A DNA stretch of 64,000 nucleotides from assembly GCF_000835495.1 (NCBI RefSeq), contig NW_015622543.1, positions 3,448,463 to 3,512,462 of the forward strand, in the 5' to 3' direction. This document shows, piece after piece, positions 55,153 to 64,000 of the stretch (position 1 is its first letter; each line of letters opens with the position of its first letter). The notes beneath the pieces are model-generated. The model did no database searches and had not been told where the DNA came from. It saw nothing but the letters and a program-made list of their open reading frames with translations. The position numbers were made by a program, and so were the translations under genes. The stretch is from Cladophialophora immunda. Lineage: Eukaryota > Ascomycota > Eurotiomycetes > Chaetothyriales > Herpotrichiellaceae.

Positions 55153-56084
55153 GGCTGGGGTCCCAGATATCCCTTCGCATAGTCTTCGTACTACTGTCGT
55201 GGCCCACGATCGACCGAAGAATGTTTGTACGGTGTCGTTGAGGAGGATGTCCACAGGTCGTACGTGAAGTACGAAGGTGGAGGCGGAAAAGTGAGATGAG
55301 GTCGAAACAAAATTGGAAGCCGGGAAACTCGGCCTTTGAATTGCTTGGCGTGCCGGTCACTGGACAGGCACGACAGTTCGGCCTCCGCGTCGAGATATCT
55401 ACTGTAGCTGCACCCAACTACATGTTACAGTGAGCCAGCCTTCACGTCGCGATGCCCACAAAGGCTGCTGCCGCCAGCTGCTATTCAGCTTGTCTGAAGA
55501 CTGGATACCATAACCTCAAGACACATTCCATTCCTTTGACATGGCATCCGCCCAAGAGTGTGCCTCCTCAACGCAAGCCCGTTTTCTAATCAACTTCCTC
55601 GTCACCGAGTAGCGCCAGACACCGTTCAACTGTATGACGCTTCTCTTGCTGGGGAACCCATACAGCCAACGGTTCATATCCTCGATGGATTTGCCAGGAG
55701 ACTATACGGAAACAAGGCGAGCGTTCTGCTCCGTTTTGCTCGGAGCTTCGGACAAAATCAAGAGATCTTGTCCAACCCGTCGTACACAGGGATTCCCTAG
55801 TCGGCCTCGAGCTAGCTTCCCTGCGTACTTCCATCCCATAACGGCCAGCACAGAACAGGTGTCCGGAAGTTGCTGTGCACCATCGAACCGTACTATAGAC
55901 AAGCACGTTCGCGTCGAGCTGTGTGAAGCGCCGTCTGTGTTTTCTTGAATCGTACTGAGACTGACCATCATCGGAAGTACGGTTCTCGAGTTTGATCTTG
56001 GCTGGCTTGAAGGGTGGCTGTGGACAGAGTAGTTGGCCCCTGAGTGACTCTAATTTGCCTATCGCACTTTCCATAGGAGTCATG
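55153..56084. other. Intergenic region TF / GTR1
   Basis: About 930 bp between two minus-strand genes: GTR1 3' flank and TF promoter. A 165-codon open frame on the minus strand (55586-56083) begins immediately after the GTR1 stop but has no motif and looks like 3' flank. Confidence 0.55.
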
Positions 56085-57093
56085 TCATCCTTCGACGCCA
56101 GTCTTCTTGCTAAATGCGTCCCTCGCCATCATCGTGTTCAAGACCGCACAGTTAAAAGCTGCTTCACCTGGGGGAATGACGACAAATATGTAAGTGTTCT
56201 CCGTAAATCTCGCCAGGAAGCAATTGAAGCGCGGCGTCTGAACTTTGAACAGCAAGAAACCCGCACTCGCCGCCGTAGTTCTGGTGTTTCGTGCCGCTGT
56301 ATGTTTGTAGCTCTTCATGATGTTCGATATCCGCTCATGTCGGTCAACGGTGGGGTTATCCTCGCCATACTGTGTGACTACGTTCGTCACAGTCAAAAAT
56401 GTAGATCTCTCGAAAAGGACTATCTCCTCGGCTTTAAGTTGTTTCGCGAATGCTGACAGAAATCGTTCAATCACCACTAAATTCGGGATCATCTTGTGGA
56501 CTATGCCCGCCCAGGCCTTGTAGAGTGTCTGATCCCAGATGCTGCTCGCGAAGGTCTCCAAGCTGAGACCTTCCGACCGGGCGATGATCAACCGACATCT
56601 TTCTTCATATATCCTCTCCCGATGTTCGCTCTGTACCAGGTCCATCTTGTGAACCAAGCAGAAGACGTGGGCATTGGGACTGTATTCTTTCAGCGCCTTG
56701 ATCACCTGGCTATATGTCTCGAGGTCCTGATCTACTGCTCGGGATTCGATGTCGAAAACGTATATGAGAACTTCGGCATCGGAGAAGACGTTTTCACGCT
56801 GGGCGTTAAGGTAGGAGTCCATAAATGCGTCTTGCCTGCACAGGGCTGTTAGTCACATCTGGACAAAGTGCTTGAGATAAAGAGTGTTGTATGCAATACC
56901 CTCCACAATCCCACAGATTGAGCGTCAGATTGCCCATGAACTTTGCATGGCTGTGTTCGACGTCAATGGTTGCGCCGAGTCTGCGAACGTCCTTTGCGAC
57001 GTAGTTGCTGAAGATGATGGAACGCATCGACGATTTGCCTGAGCCACTCTTGCCCATCAAGAGGACCTTCTTCTTCCTCTTACGCGTGTCCAT
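56085..57093 (-). CDS. GTR1: GTR1, Rag-family GTPase (TORC1/EGO complex)
   Basis: Small GTPase of the RagA/B class that, with Gtr2, signals amino-acid sufficiency to TORC1 on the vacuole membrane. 314 residues from exons 57093-56900 and 56835-56085 (64 bp intron, GTATTG...GTGCAG), joined inside the DxxG motif to give [15 protein letters not shown]-loop GKSGSGKS at 14-21; [20 protein letters not shown] is the typical Rag switch-I region. The base-specificity motif is HKMD ([12 protein letters not shown]), as in Rag GTPases, rather than NKxD. The C-terminal roadblock-like domain runs from about residue 180 ([13 protein letters not shown] to [20 protein letters not shown]). Length equals that of RagA. 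The start is the ATG just before [12 protein letters not shown]. Adjacent to URC4, another nutrient-related gene on the same strand. Confidence 0.97.
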
Positions 57094-57837
57094 GTTGCTT
57101 CCAACTCTTCAATTGCAAATTGCCCTTGGCTTGCTGTTGTCTGTGCTGAATAGGAGGAACATTTGAGGTGGGGGAAAATGCAAAGCTGGGGATGAGGTCG
57201 ACATTCGGAGGCTGCATGCGGAGACAGCTGCGCCCCCAGTGGGGCTTGGGCAAGGCTACGAACGTTGCAAAGGAGAACATAACACTCCTCAGCTCATCTT
57301 GTCTAATTCGCTCATTAGGACATGTCGTTTTGCAAGCTTGTTCCCTAAGGCTCTTGTCTTCCACCCAGTCGTCAATTAAAGCAGCTTTGCACAAAGGGCG
57401 CCACTCACTTTCACTGACGGGTGAAGTGACTATCGAGCGATAAATGAAAACGTTCTTATGACAATAGAAATTCACGAAGGCGCTGAAGAGTATCCTTTCT
57501 CAAGTGGCGGGAGTCCGTACAAAGGATGGGTTGCAAGTCAACACCCCAACGATCATGATTCGAATGTAACGCCCCAAGTCGGGGGCGTTTTCTACCCCGT
57601 TGGTGCCTCGTGAAAGTATCAAGGCCATCAACCCAGCTTTTGCAAAGCTCAATAGCGCCGAGGTCAAATCGGCTCTGAAGTAAAGGAAAAGCTCGCCACA
57701 ATCAAGTAGGCCATACCACGGCATCATCAAGCGCATATGTCATCTCGTAATCTCTGTTCTCGGTCTTGAACCTCTCTTTCGTGACCCTCGAAATTCAACG
57801 TAACCCATTATCGCATAAGCATAGAAGAAGTCGTCAT
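57094..57837. other. GTR1 promoter region and URC4 3' flank
   Basis: About 740 bp between two minus-strand genes. Short minus-strand frames (57080-57475, 57456-57701) carry no motifs. No gene seen. Confidence 0.6.
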
Positions 57838-59516
57838 TCAGAAGACCGTGCCGTCTGAAATGATGCCAATAGGCGGCCCTCCAGTGATGGGGCGGGACAC
57901 CTGTGCGATTTCACGTCCTCCCTATCAAACCTTGTCAGTGGAAATTGTTGATAGTCTTTTTGGGGCGTCTCACCTTCCAGGTTCCTGCCTCAAGCATCTG
58001 GGCCAAAGTCAACTGTTGAGCGCCCTGCAGACCAAGGCCTGCGTTGACTGCGACAAGGAGTTCGTCCAAAAAGCCAACAGTGACGGCGCGCCACTCAACA
58101 ATCACATCGTCGCTGGGTGGGAACGTTGGAACGACCTCGATTGCATTGCCATCCCCGACCATTTCATGGTAGATTTTCAACCCACGCTGCCGGTCCTGTT
58201 CTTTCAGCGTAAGCAGACCTGTGTCAACCAACAAGCCTCCATTCCGATACTCGGGAAGACCGGTCATCAATTCAGCCCCCGCGAAATGAACGTTGAGTAG
58301 CTTGGTCATCGGTACCATCAAGGAATAGCAGAGCCACTGAGTGAGCTTGTGGAAGGGAACAATGGTCTCCCAAGGTTGTGCGGGGGGAGATCTGGGCATG
58401 GCGGCGCAAGGCCAGGCGTCTCCGAGAGACATCCCTTGAATGGTGGTCCGAGTTGCTGGCCAAATACTTGACAAGCCGTCCATGAGAACGCTCCAGAGAG
58501 TAGGTAAGAGGATGACGGGAACCGAAGCGGCTTGAGTAGTGGGATGTGATAGAAGATAGTCTGGATACGGTCAGCAGAGGTCTGGAAAGGAGGCAAATGT
58601 CTAGATTCACCGATCATGTTCCCAGGTCGGCCTTCAACACCAAAAATCTCCGCGTTCTGCAAAGCGGAGGCGAGTCGAATAAGTAACCCAGTCCGACCCT
58701 CAAGTCCCGACATGGGGTTGGTGTCCGAGACTTGCATCCCTTTTGCCAGAGTCTCCACATTCATTCTATTCAGGCCAGCGGCGTCAACTTGATGAGGTTG
58801 ATTGGGATCGCTGCTGAAAGTTCCAGCTTTGAACATTTCCAGGCTTGCCACGGCCAGACCTTCGCTCCTGGAGTAGACCTTGCCAGACTCTTTGGACTTG
58901 TACGACCACTTGGTACCGGCGCCAGCATCGAGGAGTACGGATACCAGGAAAAGGTCAATCAGCCGACGTGCTCTCTCCTGGTTGTCAATCGAGGTTGGCC
59001 ACGATTGCAACAATTGAGTTACCCGGGGTCTTCCTCCAACTTCAAAGTGTTGCCAGCGACCATGAGGTGGAATAGAGGCGTAATCACCCTGGAAATCACG
59101 CTGCGGAAGATCAGATACCTGCCACGGCTAACATGTTTTTTATCTCCCAAGCGTACCTTGATGATGGCAACCACGTAATCGGCGGTGTCCTTGAACTTGG
59201 ATATGTCTACGTCAAAGTGGTTGAGAGCATTGACTTTGGCCTCCTCGAGAACCAGCCTTGTCCTTTCTCGAACAGCATGGATACTTCGAAGGTACGCTGC
59301 TGGTTTCGAAACTGGGTCGGGGGGCTCAGGAATGGGGATTTCTGGCATGGTGCCTCCTAATGACGGTGAGGATGATTTGGAGCTTATCAGCTTGGGCGAC
59401 TTGTGCGAGTAGTTGGAGATGCGTTCGACTGTTACGGCAGGGCGCAAAAGGGCTTTGTCGAGTGTGGATTCATCTGATGGTAATTTTGAATCTTTTCTCT
59501 TGAAAATTCCCTTCAT
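57838..59516 (-). CDS. URC4: URC4/Urg3-type DUF1688 protein, uracil catabolism
   Basis: 502 residues from exons 59516-59157, 59088-58611, 58560-57974 and 57921-57838; introns 68, 50 and 52 bp, all junctions in frame (IIKGDYASIPPHG, NMIDYLLSHP, GTWKGGREIA). It covers the whole DUF1688 family length: YLRSIHAVRERTRLVLEEAK, FDVDISKFKDTADYVVAIIK, GRWQHFEVGG, AGAGTKWSYKSKESGKVYSR, EGLAVASLEMFKAG and GMQVSDTNPMSGLEGRTGLL. It continues with WETIVPFHKLTQWLCYSL, EYRNGGLLVDTGLL and the C-terminal GREIAQVSRPITGGPPIGII. In yeasts the family (URC4, urg3) is required for a reductive-independent uracil degradation route together with GTP-cyclohydrolase-like Urc1; the exact reaction is unsettled. The first about 55 residues (FKRKDSK, Ser-rich) exceed the family core, so translation from MPEIPIPEPPD (59348) is an alternative. 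Confidence 0.95.
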
Positions 59517-61025
59517 GGCGGAGAAGGCCTATCGACGTAGCGACGGGCCTATCGCGGCAGGCGGGGAGATGCAGGAGAGCCGATAGCCGGATGCCCTGCT
59601 AATCAGCTGCAAGGGACAATCGAGACGGTGGCCATGCAGTGAAACGGGCGGAGAGGAGTCACTTCGCACGTTTGTTGTTCTTTGCGAGTGTCCGCAACAA
59701 CAACCTTTGACAGGATGAACGCCGGCGTGACTGACTTGCAAGGAAAGGAGCGTGACAAGTCTTGATGCCAGCAAGCGACCGGTGAACCGGGCTGAAGCGA
59801 GGACTCTGAAGCGAATGGACAAGAAGCGGAAAGCCCAAGTGGGACACGAATGAAATTGGCAACAGAGAATATCTGAAGGGGTAAGAAAAGAGTGCAAGAA
59901 ACACCTGATGGAAGATGGACGCAGAAGAGAAAGGGAAAAGGAAAGGTCAAATGTCACTTTCAGTTCTCGAAATCTGAAGAGAGAAAAAAACTGCTAAGTG
60001 GGAAAAGTACAGGCCATGGCCATCGCATGTGCTGCCTCCATATTATCTACCAAACCCAAAGCACTCCTTCTCCGTCCAGTGTCCTGAGATATCAACCGCG
60101 TTAAATTGAGGTCTCAAGACGGATATGCAGCATTCAGGAGAACAAGAGGGGGAATGTTGACGGCGATCGAATTGCTGCAACCACGCGGGAGCAATGGCGC
60201 AACACCACCGGCGCCCCGAGAATCTGGCGGCGTGAACGGTGCCTAGGGGGGTTGAGTGAAGCCTAATGGAGCCTAGCTATAGGCTGCGCTCGCCCTGGTG
60301 GTGGCCTTTAGCCTCGCTAAGCAGCCCGGGCTGGCCACGCCGTTTGCTTCATCACTGGCCAGGTTCCGTGACCCAAGCTCAGGCACCTTGGGCATTTCCC
60401 ACACCCCGCGTTAGTGACGGTGCTGTGTCTCGGGGGGATAGTCGCGCTTATTTCGCCCTCATGGTAGCGGGCCCTCTGCCCCAAATTCATCTTCCTGCGA
60501 ATCCTTTGTTCGCGTGGCCGCCACCGCAAACCTTGAAGTGGAACCTCCAAAGTTACGCAGGGACCTTGTCGTGATCCTCCACTCCTGTCACCCCATCTCT
60601 CCCACAAGGCAGCAATGTTTCAAAGGTAACATGAATGACGATCATAGCTGCAGATGCAGCAGGCAAATGAATACTGGACAATTCAAGGCTAACAGTGTCT
60701 GTGTCAGGCATATAATGTCTTCATCTGTTGCCCGACAACCCAGCCTGAGATCGTCCTTTTCCTCTGGCGTGACCGTCTGCGATCGGCCCTCTCCCGAAAT
60801 CCCCTAGCCAGCCCTTCAGCGAAGCTAAAAAGCAGCCCTGATCGATACCAACTCGTGATTCCTTGCTCCCTACCTCGTACTCCCCATCGCACCGTCTCGA
60901 TCTGAAACAAACCAGTCCTTGTTCGCACCGAGCGTCAAAATCTCGGCTCTGATCCCGAGATTTCGCTGGAGTCCATGGTCCATCAAGACGAATGCTGTAC
61001 CGAATACATCTCCGCTTAAGGCTCG
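59517..61025. other. 1.5 kb divergent promoter region URC4 / F-box-like gene
   Basis: No supported gene. GC-rich frames at about 60.2-60.6 kb are low in complexity and overlap on both strands, a sign of base composition rather than coding. Confidence 0.6.
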
Positions 61026-61949
61026 ATGGAAGGCGCTGTGGAGAATGACCAAAAGGATAGCCGCTTGTTCACGCTCCCTGCAGAGATCAGAGCCTCCATC
61101 TTCGAACTTGCCTTGACTTCCCACGATGACCCTACCAAATCGTACCGAGCCGACCGGAAATACTACCGACCGGGGTATCACCATCATCAGAAGCTCAACT
61201 GCTCCCTGCTATTAACCTGCAGAAGGATCTATCGCGAGGCCCGTCTTCCACCCATCTCAGTCAATGAGCATGTATTCTGGCTGTTTAATGGTCCATGGAA
61301 GTTCATGGCTGGCAATACCCGTAACACGGCCCGATGGACTCACTGGTATCTCAATTTGACAGAGGACCAGAAAAGCGCGATACAAAGAGTTCACGTCTTC
61401 ACCCAACAGTATTATTTGGAGAATCTTTCGAACGCCGACGCCTGGCGGTTCTCCTTCAGAGCATCTTGCCTTCATCTAACGCTTCGCCACTCTGACTGGT
61501 GGTCATGGGAGTCTCCTGTCGGATCCAGTGACTGCCTGGGCATCTGCCCATGGCGTCCTAATCGAACGTCTTACCAAGAGATGCTTTCTGAGCCACTTGA
61601 GCCAAGCCTAACTTACATCAATGATCGCATGAGTGAACAGACCTGGGGAGGAGCGGTATGCAAAATTCGAGGACTGAGAAAGCTCGTCATGGAATTTGAG
61701 ACAGATGAGAGGAAAAAGGCGCAATTGCAGGTTGTTACTGAAAGAGCCAAGCATTGGATGTTCCCATTGGTAGGAGAGGGTTTTGTTCTCGAGTGGACAG
61801 GACAGCTGGAGGAATCCTCCTGGGAAGGCGTGCGAGACCTCAGGGATGACTATCATCTCCTGAAGGAGCGGCCTCTACAAGCTAACCTCCCGAAACGCAG
61901 ATATTATGTGGTGAAGATGACGTGGAGAGCCTCAAAAACTGCTGTGTGA
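61026..61949 (+). CDS. F-box-like fungal protein
   Basis: 307 residues, single exon. The N-terminus has the F-box-like helix pattern LFTLPAEIRASIFELALTSH, and then LNCSLLLTCRRIYREARLPP, which is the standard opening of a very large ascomycete family of F-box or F-box-like proteins. Members may recruit substrates to SCF ubiquitin ligases, but many diverge and are untested. The rest (HWYLNLTEDQKSAIQRVHVF, ICKIRGLRKLVMEFET-like segments; here VCKIRGLRKLVMEFET) is the usual C-terminal part. No signal peptide or membrane segment. The start is the ATG at 61026, just before the conserved LPAE helix. Confidence 0.88.
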   Translation: MEGAVENDQKDSRLFTLPAEIRASIFELALTSHDDPTKSYRADRKYYRPGYHHHQKLNCSLLLTCRRIYREARLPPISVNEHVFWLFNGPWKFMAGNTRNTARWTHWYLNLTEDQKSAIQRVHVFTQQYYLENLSNADAWRFSFRASCLHLTLRHSDWWSWESPVGSSDCLGICPWRPNRTSYQEMLSEPLEPSLTYINDRMSEQTWGGAVCKIRGLRKLVMEFETDERKKAQLQVVTERAKHWMFPLVGEGFVLEWTGQLEESSWEGVRDLRDDYHLLKERPLQANLPKRRYYVVKMTWRASKTAV

Positions 61950-62378
61950 GGAGAGTTTTCTACGACCCGAGGTGTGCCAGGACGAAGCTGGTACGCTTGG
62001 GCGTCTCGGCCTGCACGGCAGCGACGAGGTTCGGGACATGTCTGCCTACCTAGACCATCGTATTTGTACTTTATCATGAATGTTATGAGCTCTAGTAGTG
62101 GAGGATTTCTGAGGCTTTTGAAGTAATACGCAGAGTGCAAGTAATAGTCTTAAGCATCCCCATAAAAGGAGATGTGGCGGGACCTTTTGGAACATTAATA
62201 TGTGGCGTTGCGCACCCCATTTGGACAATGCATCAACATCTGTTAGACAGGACACACTCAACTTCCCTTTCCTTCCTCCTCACTCATTCACCATTATCCC
62301 TCAGTGACACTACCGGGTCTACGATGGCCGTCCCAGAGACGACCAGTCCTCATTTATGAATATTCGGTCTCCGCGACA
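61950..62378. other. Intergenic region upstream of the auxilin-like gene
   Basis: About 430 bp on the same strand between two genes; CT-rich towards 62300. Nothing else seen. Confidence 0.65.
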
Positions 62379-64000
62379 ATGGAGGACATAGCGGGGTTGA
62401 ACTGGAGTTCGACCCCGGCCCGTGGACAGAACTCGAAACCAGCTCCTGCGACATCAAACTTCTCTGCCTTTAACACGTTAAAGCCTACTCCTCCAGCCTC
62501 GGGAAGGGCCTCTCCATTCAACTCGGCATCGATTCAGCCTCCCTCCAAGCCGTCTACCCCGGCAAACGACAGTTTCGCCAATCTCGTTTCTTTCGGACCT
62601 GCGTCGCATAAGAATCTCTCGTTGTCGGAACAGCAGAGGTTGCAGGTAGAGGCCAAGTTACAGCAGCAGAAAACCCAGACTCAGAGATTGAATGATCAGT
62701 ATGCTGGCGGAGATGATCAATTTTGGAACAACCTGGGGAGTAGGAGAGGGACGCCTGCGGTCGACGCCGAAAAGAATCACACTACAAACCAGAAGAATAA
62801 CGAGTTAGACGATGCCGATGACGATCTATTTGCTGCTTTCAATAAACCAATTCCTGTTAAAAGTGACACTATTACTGCATCTGTCCAGAAAAAGCCTGTG
62901 AATGTTGATGACAATGACGACCCCTTTGGACTCTCAGAATTCCCCCCCAGGCGGGCAGATACCACCGCCACCGCGAGCACCGCCGCTGGTGATGATGACG
63001 ATGTGCTCGGTCTCCTAGGGAAGCCTGTACCTGCGGCCAGACCAGAATCTCCCCCGCTCGCTGCGGAAGCGCAGGCTGCGGACCTTCATCCGCAAGATAA
63101 AGCTGTCGCAGAACTGGTCGATATGGGGTTCCCAGCGGACAAGGCAAAAGTCGCCCTAGAGGCTACCGAGTCGGGGCTTGACGTCCAAGCAGCTGTGGGC
63201 TATTTATTGAATCAAGCCCATGCTGAGGCGCGCCAAAAGACTCAGTCAAGAACTGCGTCCGGGCAAAGAGGTGATGGCGATAACGGCAGGATGAGCTCCC
63301 GGCATGAGGCGCAAACATCAAGGACAAGACCGCCGTGGGAAGAAGGAGAAGGCTCTCGAAATCGTACCAAAGGTTCCACTCACAATGGAGAGAAGGATTT
63401 CGAACAGCTTGCAGCAGAATTCGGCACCAATTTCTTGAAGACGGCAAATTCTTTGTGGAAGCAAGGGACGAAACGAGTTCAGCAAGCAGTCCACGAATTC
63501 AATTCGGATAGTGAGGCGGGCGGCCAGCCCCGATGGATGCGGGAAGTAGCAGAGCGACCAACCAGAAAAGAACAACCACAACGGCGGCCTGAGGCCGAGT
63601 CGGGGCGTGGTCGAAGGGGACCTAGTCCAGAAGCTCGCGCCCAAGCAAGCATGACGGATGAGGCGATAATGCTGGAATCTAACAGACCAACGCCTGCACC
63701 ACGACCTTCCTCCTCGTCTAGACCGGTTCGACATTTTGACTCGAGTGCCGACAACTCTCGCGATCACTCGCCAATTATACCCTCGCGACTGCGGGAATCG
63801 CTTCCTCAGACCCAGCCAGCATTTCTACGGCAGCAAAATCAATCTCCTGCCTCAAATTCGAGAGCTAGTTTGAACCGCGCCGCCGCCGACGAACAGGCTG
63901 CTCAAGCATATGTCAGTTCTGCTCGACGGCGAAAGCAACAACCTCACCCTGTTCATGAAGCGCCACCAGCAGCCGTTCCTGAATCAAATCTTCTCGAAGG
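62379..64000 (+). CDS. Auxilin-like UBA protein (SWA2/ucp7 type), C-terminus beyond the window edge
   Basis: Open to the right edge: 540 complete codons, no stop. It starts MEDIAGLNWSSTPARGQNS, the common N-terminus of ascomycete auxilin-like proteins. Short acidic-aromatic motifs follow (DDQFWNNLG, DDDLFAAFNKP, DDPFGLSEF), suited to binding clathrin or adaptor proteins. A UBA domain lies at about 245-290 (AVAELVDMGFPADKAKVALE, then AAVGYLLNQAHAEA). Next is a conserved helix (FEQLAAEFGTNFLKTANSLW) and disordered Arg/Pro/Ser-rich sequence. The TPR repeats and C-terminal J domain expected for Swa2 would lie beyond position 64000, so the assignment rests on the N-terminal half. Role if correct: recruiting Hsp70 to strip clathrin from vesicles. 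Confidence 0.88.
   Translation, partial: MEDIAGLNWSSTPARGQNSKPAPATSNFSAFNTLKPTPPASGRASPFNSASIQPPSKPSTPANDSFANLVSFGPASHKNLSLSEQQRLQVEAKLQQQKTQTQRLNDQYAGGDDQFWNNLGSRRGTPAVDAEKNHTTNQKNNELDDADDDLFAAFNKPIPVKSDTITASVQKKPVNVDDNDDPFGLSEFPPRRADTTATASTAAGDDDDVLGLLGKPVPAARPESPPLAAEAQAADLHPQDKAVAELVDMGFPADKAKVALEATESGLDVQAAVGYLLNQAHAEARQKTQSRTASGQRGDGDNGRMSSRHEAQTSRTRPPWEEGEGSRNRTKGSTHNGEKDFEQLAAEFGTNFLKTANSLWKQGTKRVQQAVHEFNSDSEAGGQPRWMREVAERPTRKEQPQRRPEAESGRGRRGPSPEARAQASMTDEAIMLESNRPTPAPRPSSSSRPVRHFDSSADNSRDHSPIIPSRLRESLPQTQPAFLRQQNQSPASNSRASLNRAAADEQAAQAYVSSARRRKQQPHPVHEAPPAAVPESNLLE

Noticed and set aside
55586..56083. 165-codon minus-strand frame following GTR1
   Set aside because: No recognisable domain, Arg/Ser-rich random composition, and it starts at the GTR1 stop where 3' flank is expected.
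1..64000. Transposable elements, CRISPR arrays, telomeric repeats, rRNA genes
   Set aside because: No transposase or reverse-transcriptase motifs, no terminal repeats, no TTAGGG arrays and no rRNA sequence found on reading both strands.

Overview
This window is nuclear DNA from a filamentous ascomycete (Pezizomycotina). The evidence is the dense set of short introns (about 47-145 bp, GT-AG), three Zn2Cys6 transcription factors, fungal membrane-protein families of no known function, and single-copy orthologues of fungal housekeeping genes. I cannot fix the order from sequence alone; Eurotiomycetes would fit. Coordinates of spliced genes run from start codon to stop codon, and exon joins are given in the evidence text. 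Most gene models were built by joining reading frames across splice sites and checking that the frame holds.

Layout, left to right. 0-1.6 kb: a Zn2Cys6 regulator that runs off the left edge. 3.2-5.1 kb: an MFS transporter. 5.7-9.8 kb: an RNA-processing block of NOB1 (20S pre-rRNA nuclease), NOP10 (H/ACA snoRNP; 67 codons in two exons on the minus strand) and SEN2 (tRNA-splicing endonuclease). 10.5-13.1 kb: a seven-exon Zn2Cys6 regulator whose zinc cluster is spread over three exons. 13.6-17.1 kb: a large polytopic membrane protein and a Cys-rich single-pass membrane protein. 17.7-21.6 kb: an intronless Crb2/Rad9-type checkpoint mediator (Tudor plus BRCTs). 22.05-22.15 kb: a 100-N assembly gap between G runs. 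23.2-24.2 kb: the PP1 regulator GLC8/inhibitor-2. 26.5-31 kb: a very large conserved protein with a Sel1-like tail. 31-36.4 kb: a long stretch with no convincing gene. 36.4-37.5 kb: a conserved Ser-rich fungal protein.

Right half. 40.9-41.8 kb: a GH16 glucanase gene that is intact except for an in-frame TAG inside the conserved GIWPA-x-WALG motif. 42.5-44.5 kb: a second large membrane protein of the same general design as the one at 13.6 kb. 45.4-47.9 kb: a convergent pair, a family III CoA-transferase/racemase and an AIM6-like secreted phosphodiesterase. 48.9-49.5 kb: a GPI-type Ala/Ser-rich wall protein. 50.1-55.2 kb: a possible small catabolic or secondary-metabolism module (cupin, 2OG-Fe(II) dioxygenase, Zn2Cys6 regulator). 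56.1-57.1 kb: the GTPase GTR1 (TORC1 signalling). 57.8-59.5 kb: URC4/DUF1688 (uracil catabolism). 61.0-61.9 kb: an F-box-like protein. 62.4 kb to the right edge: a partial UBA-containing auxilin-like protein.

The genes form no single pathway. Functional groupings worth noting are the RNA-processing block, the TF-oxygenase-cupin neighbourhood, and nutrient signalling next to pyrimidine salvage (GTR1-URC4). I found no tRNA, rRNA, transposon or CRISPR array. The most notable anomaly is the nonsense codon in the GH16 gene.
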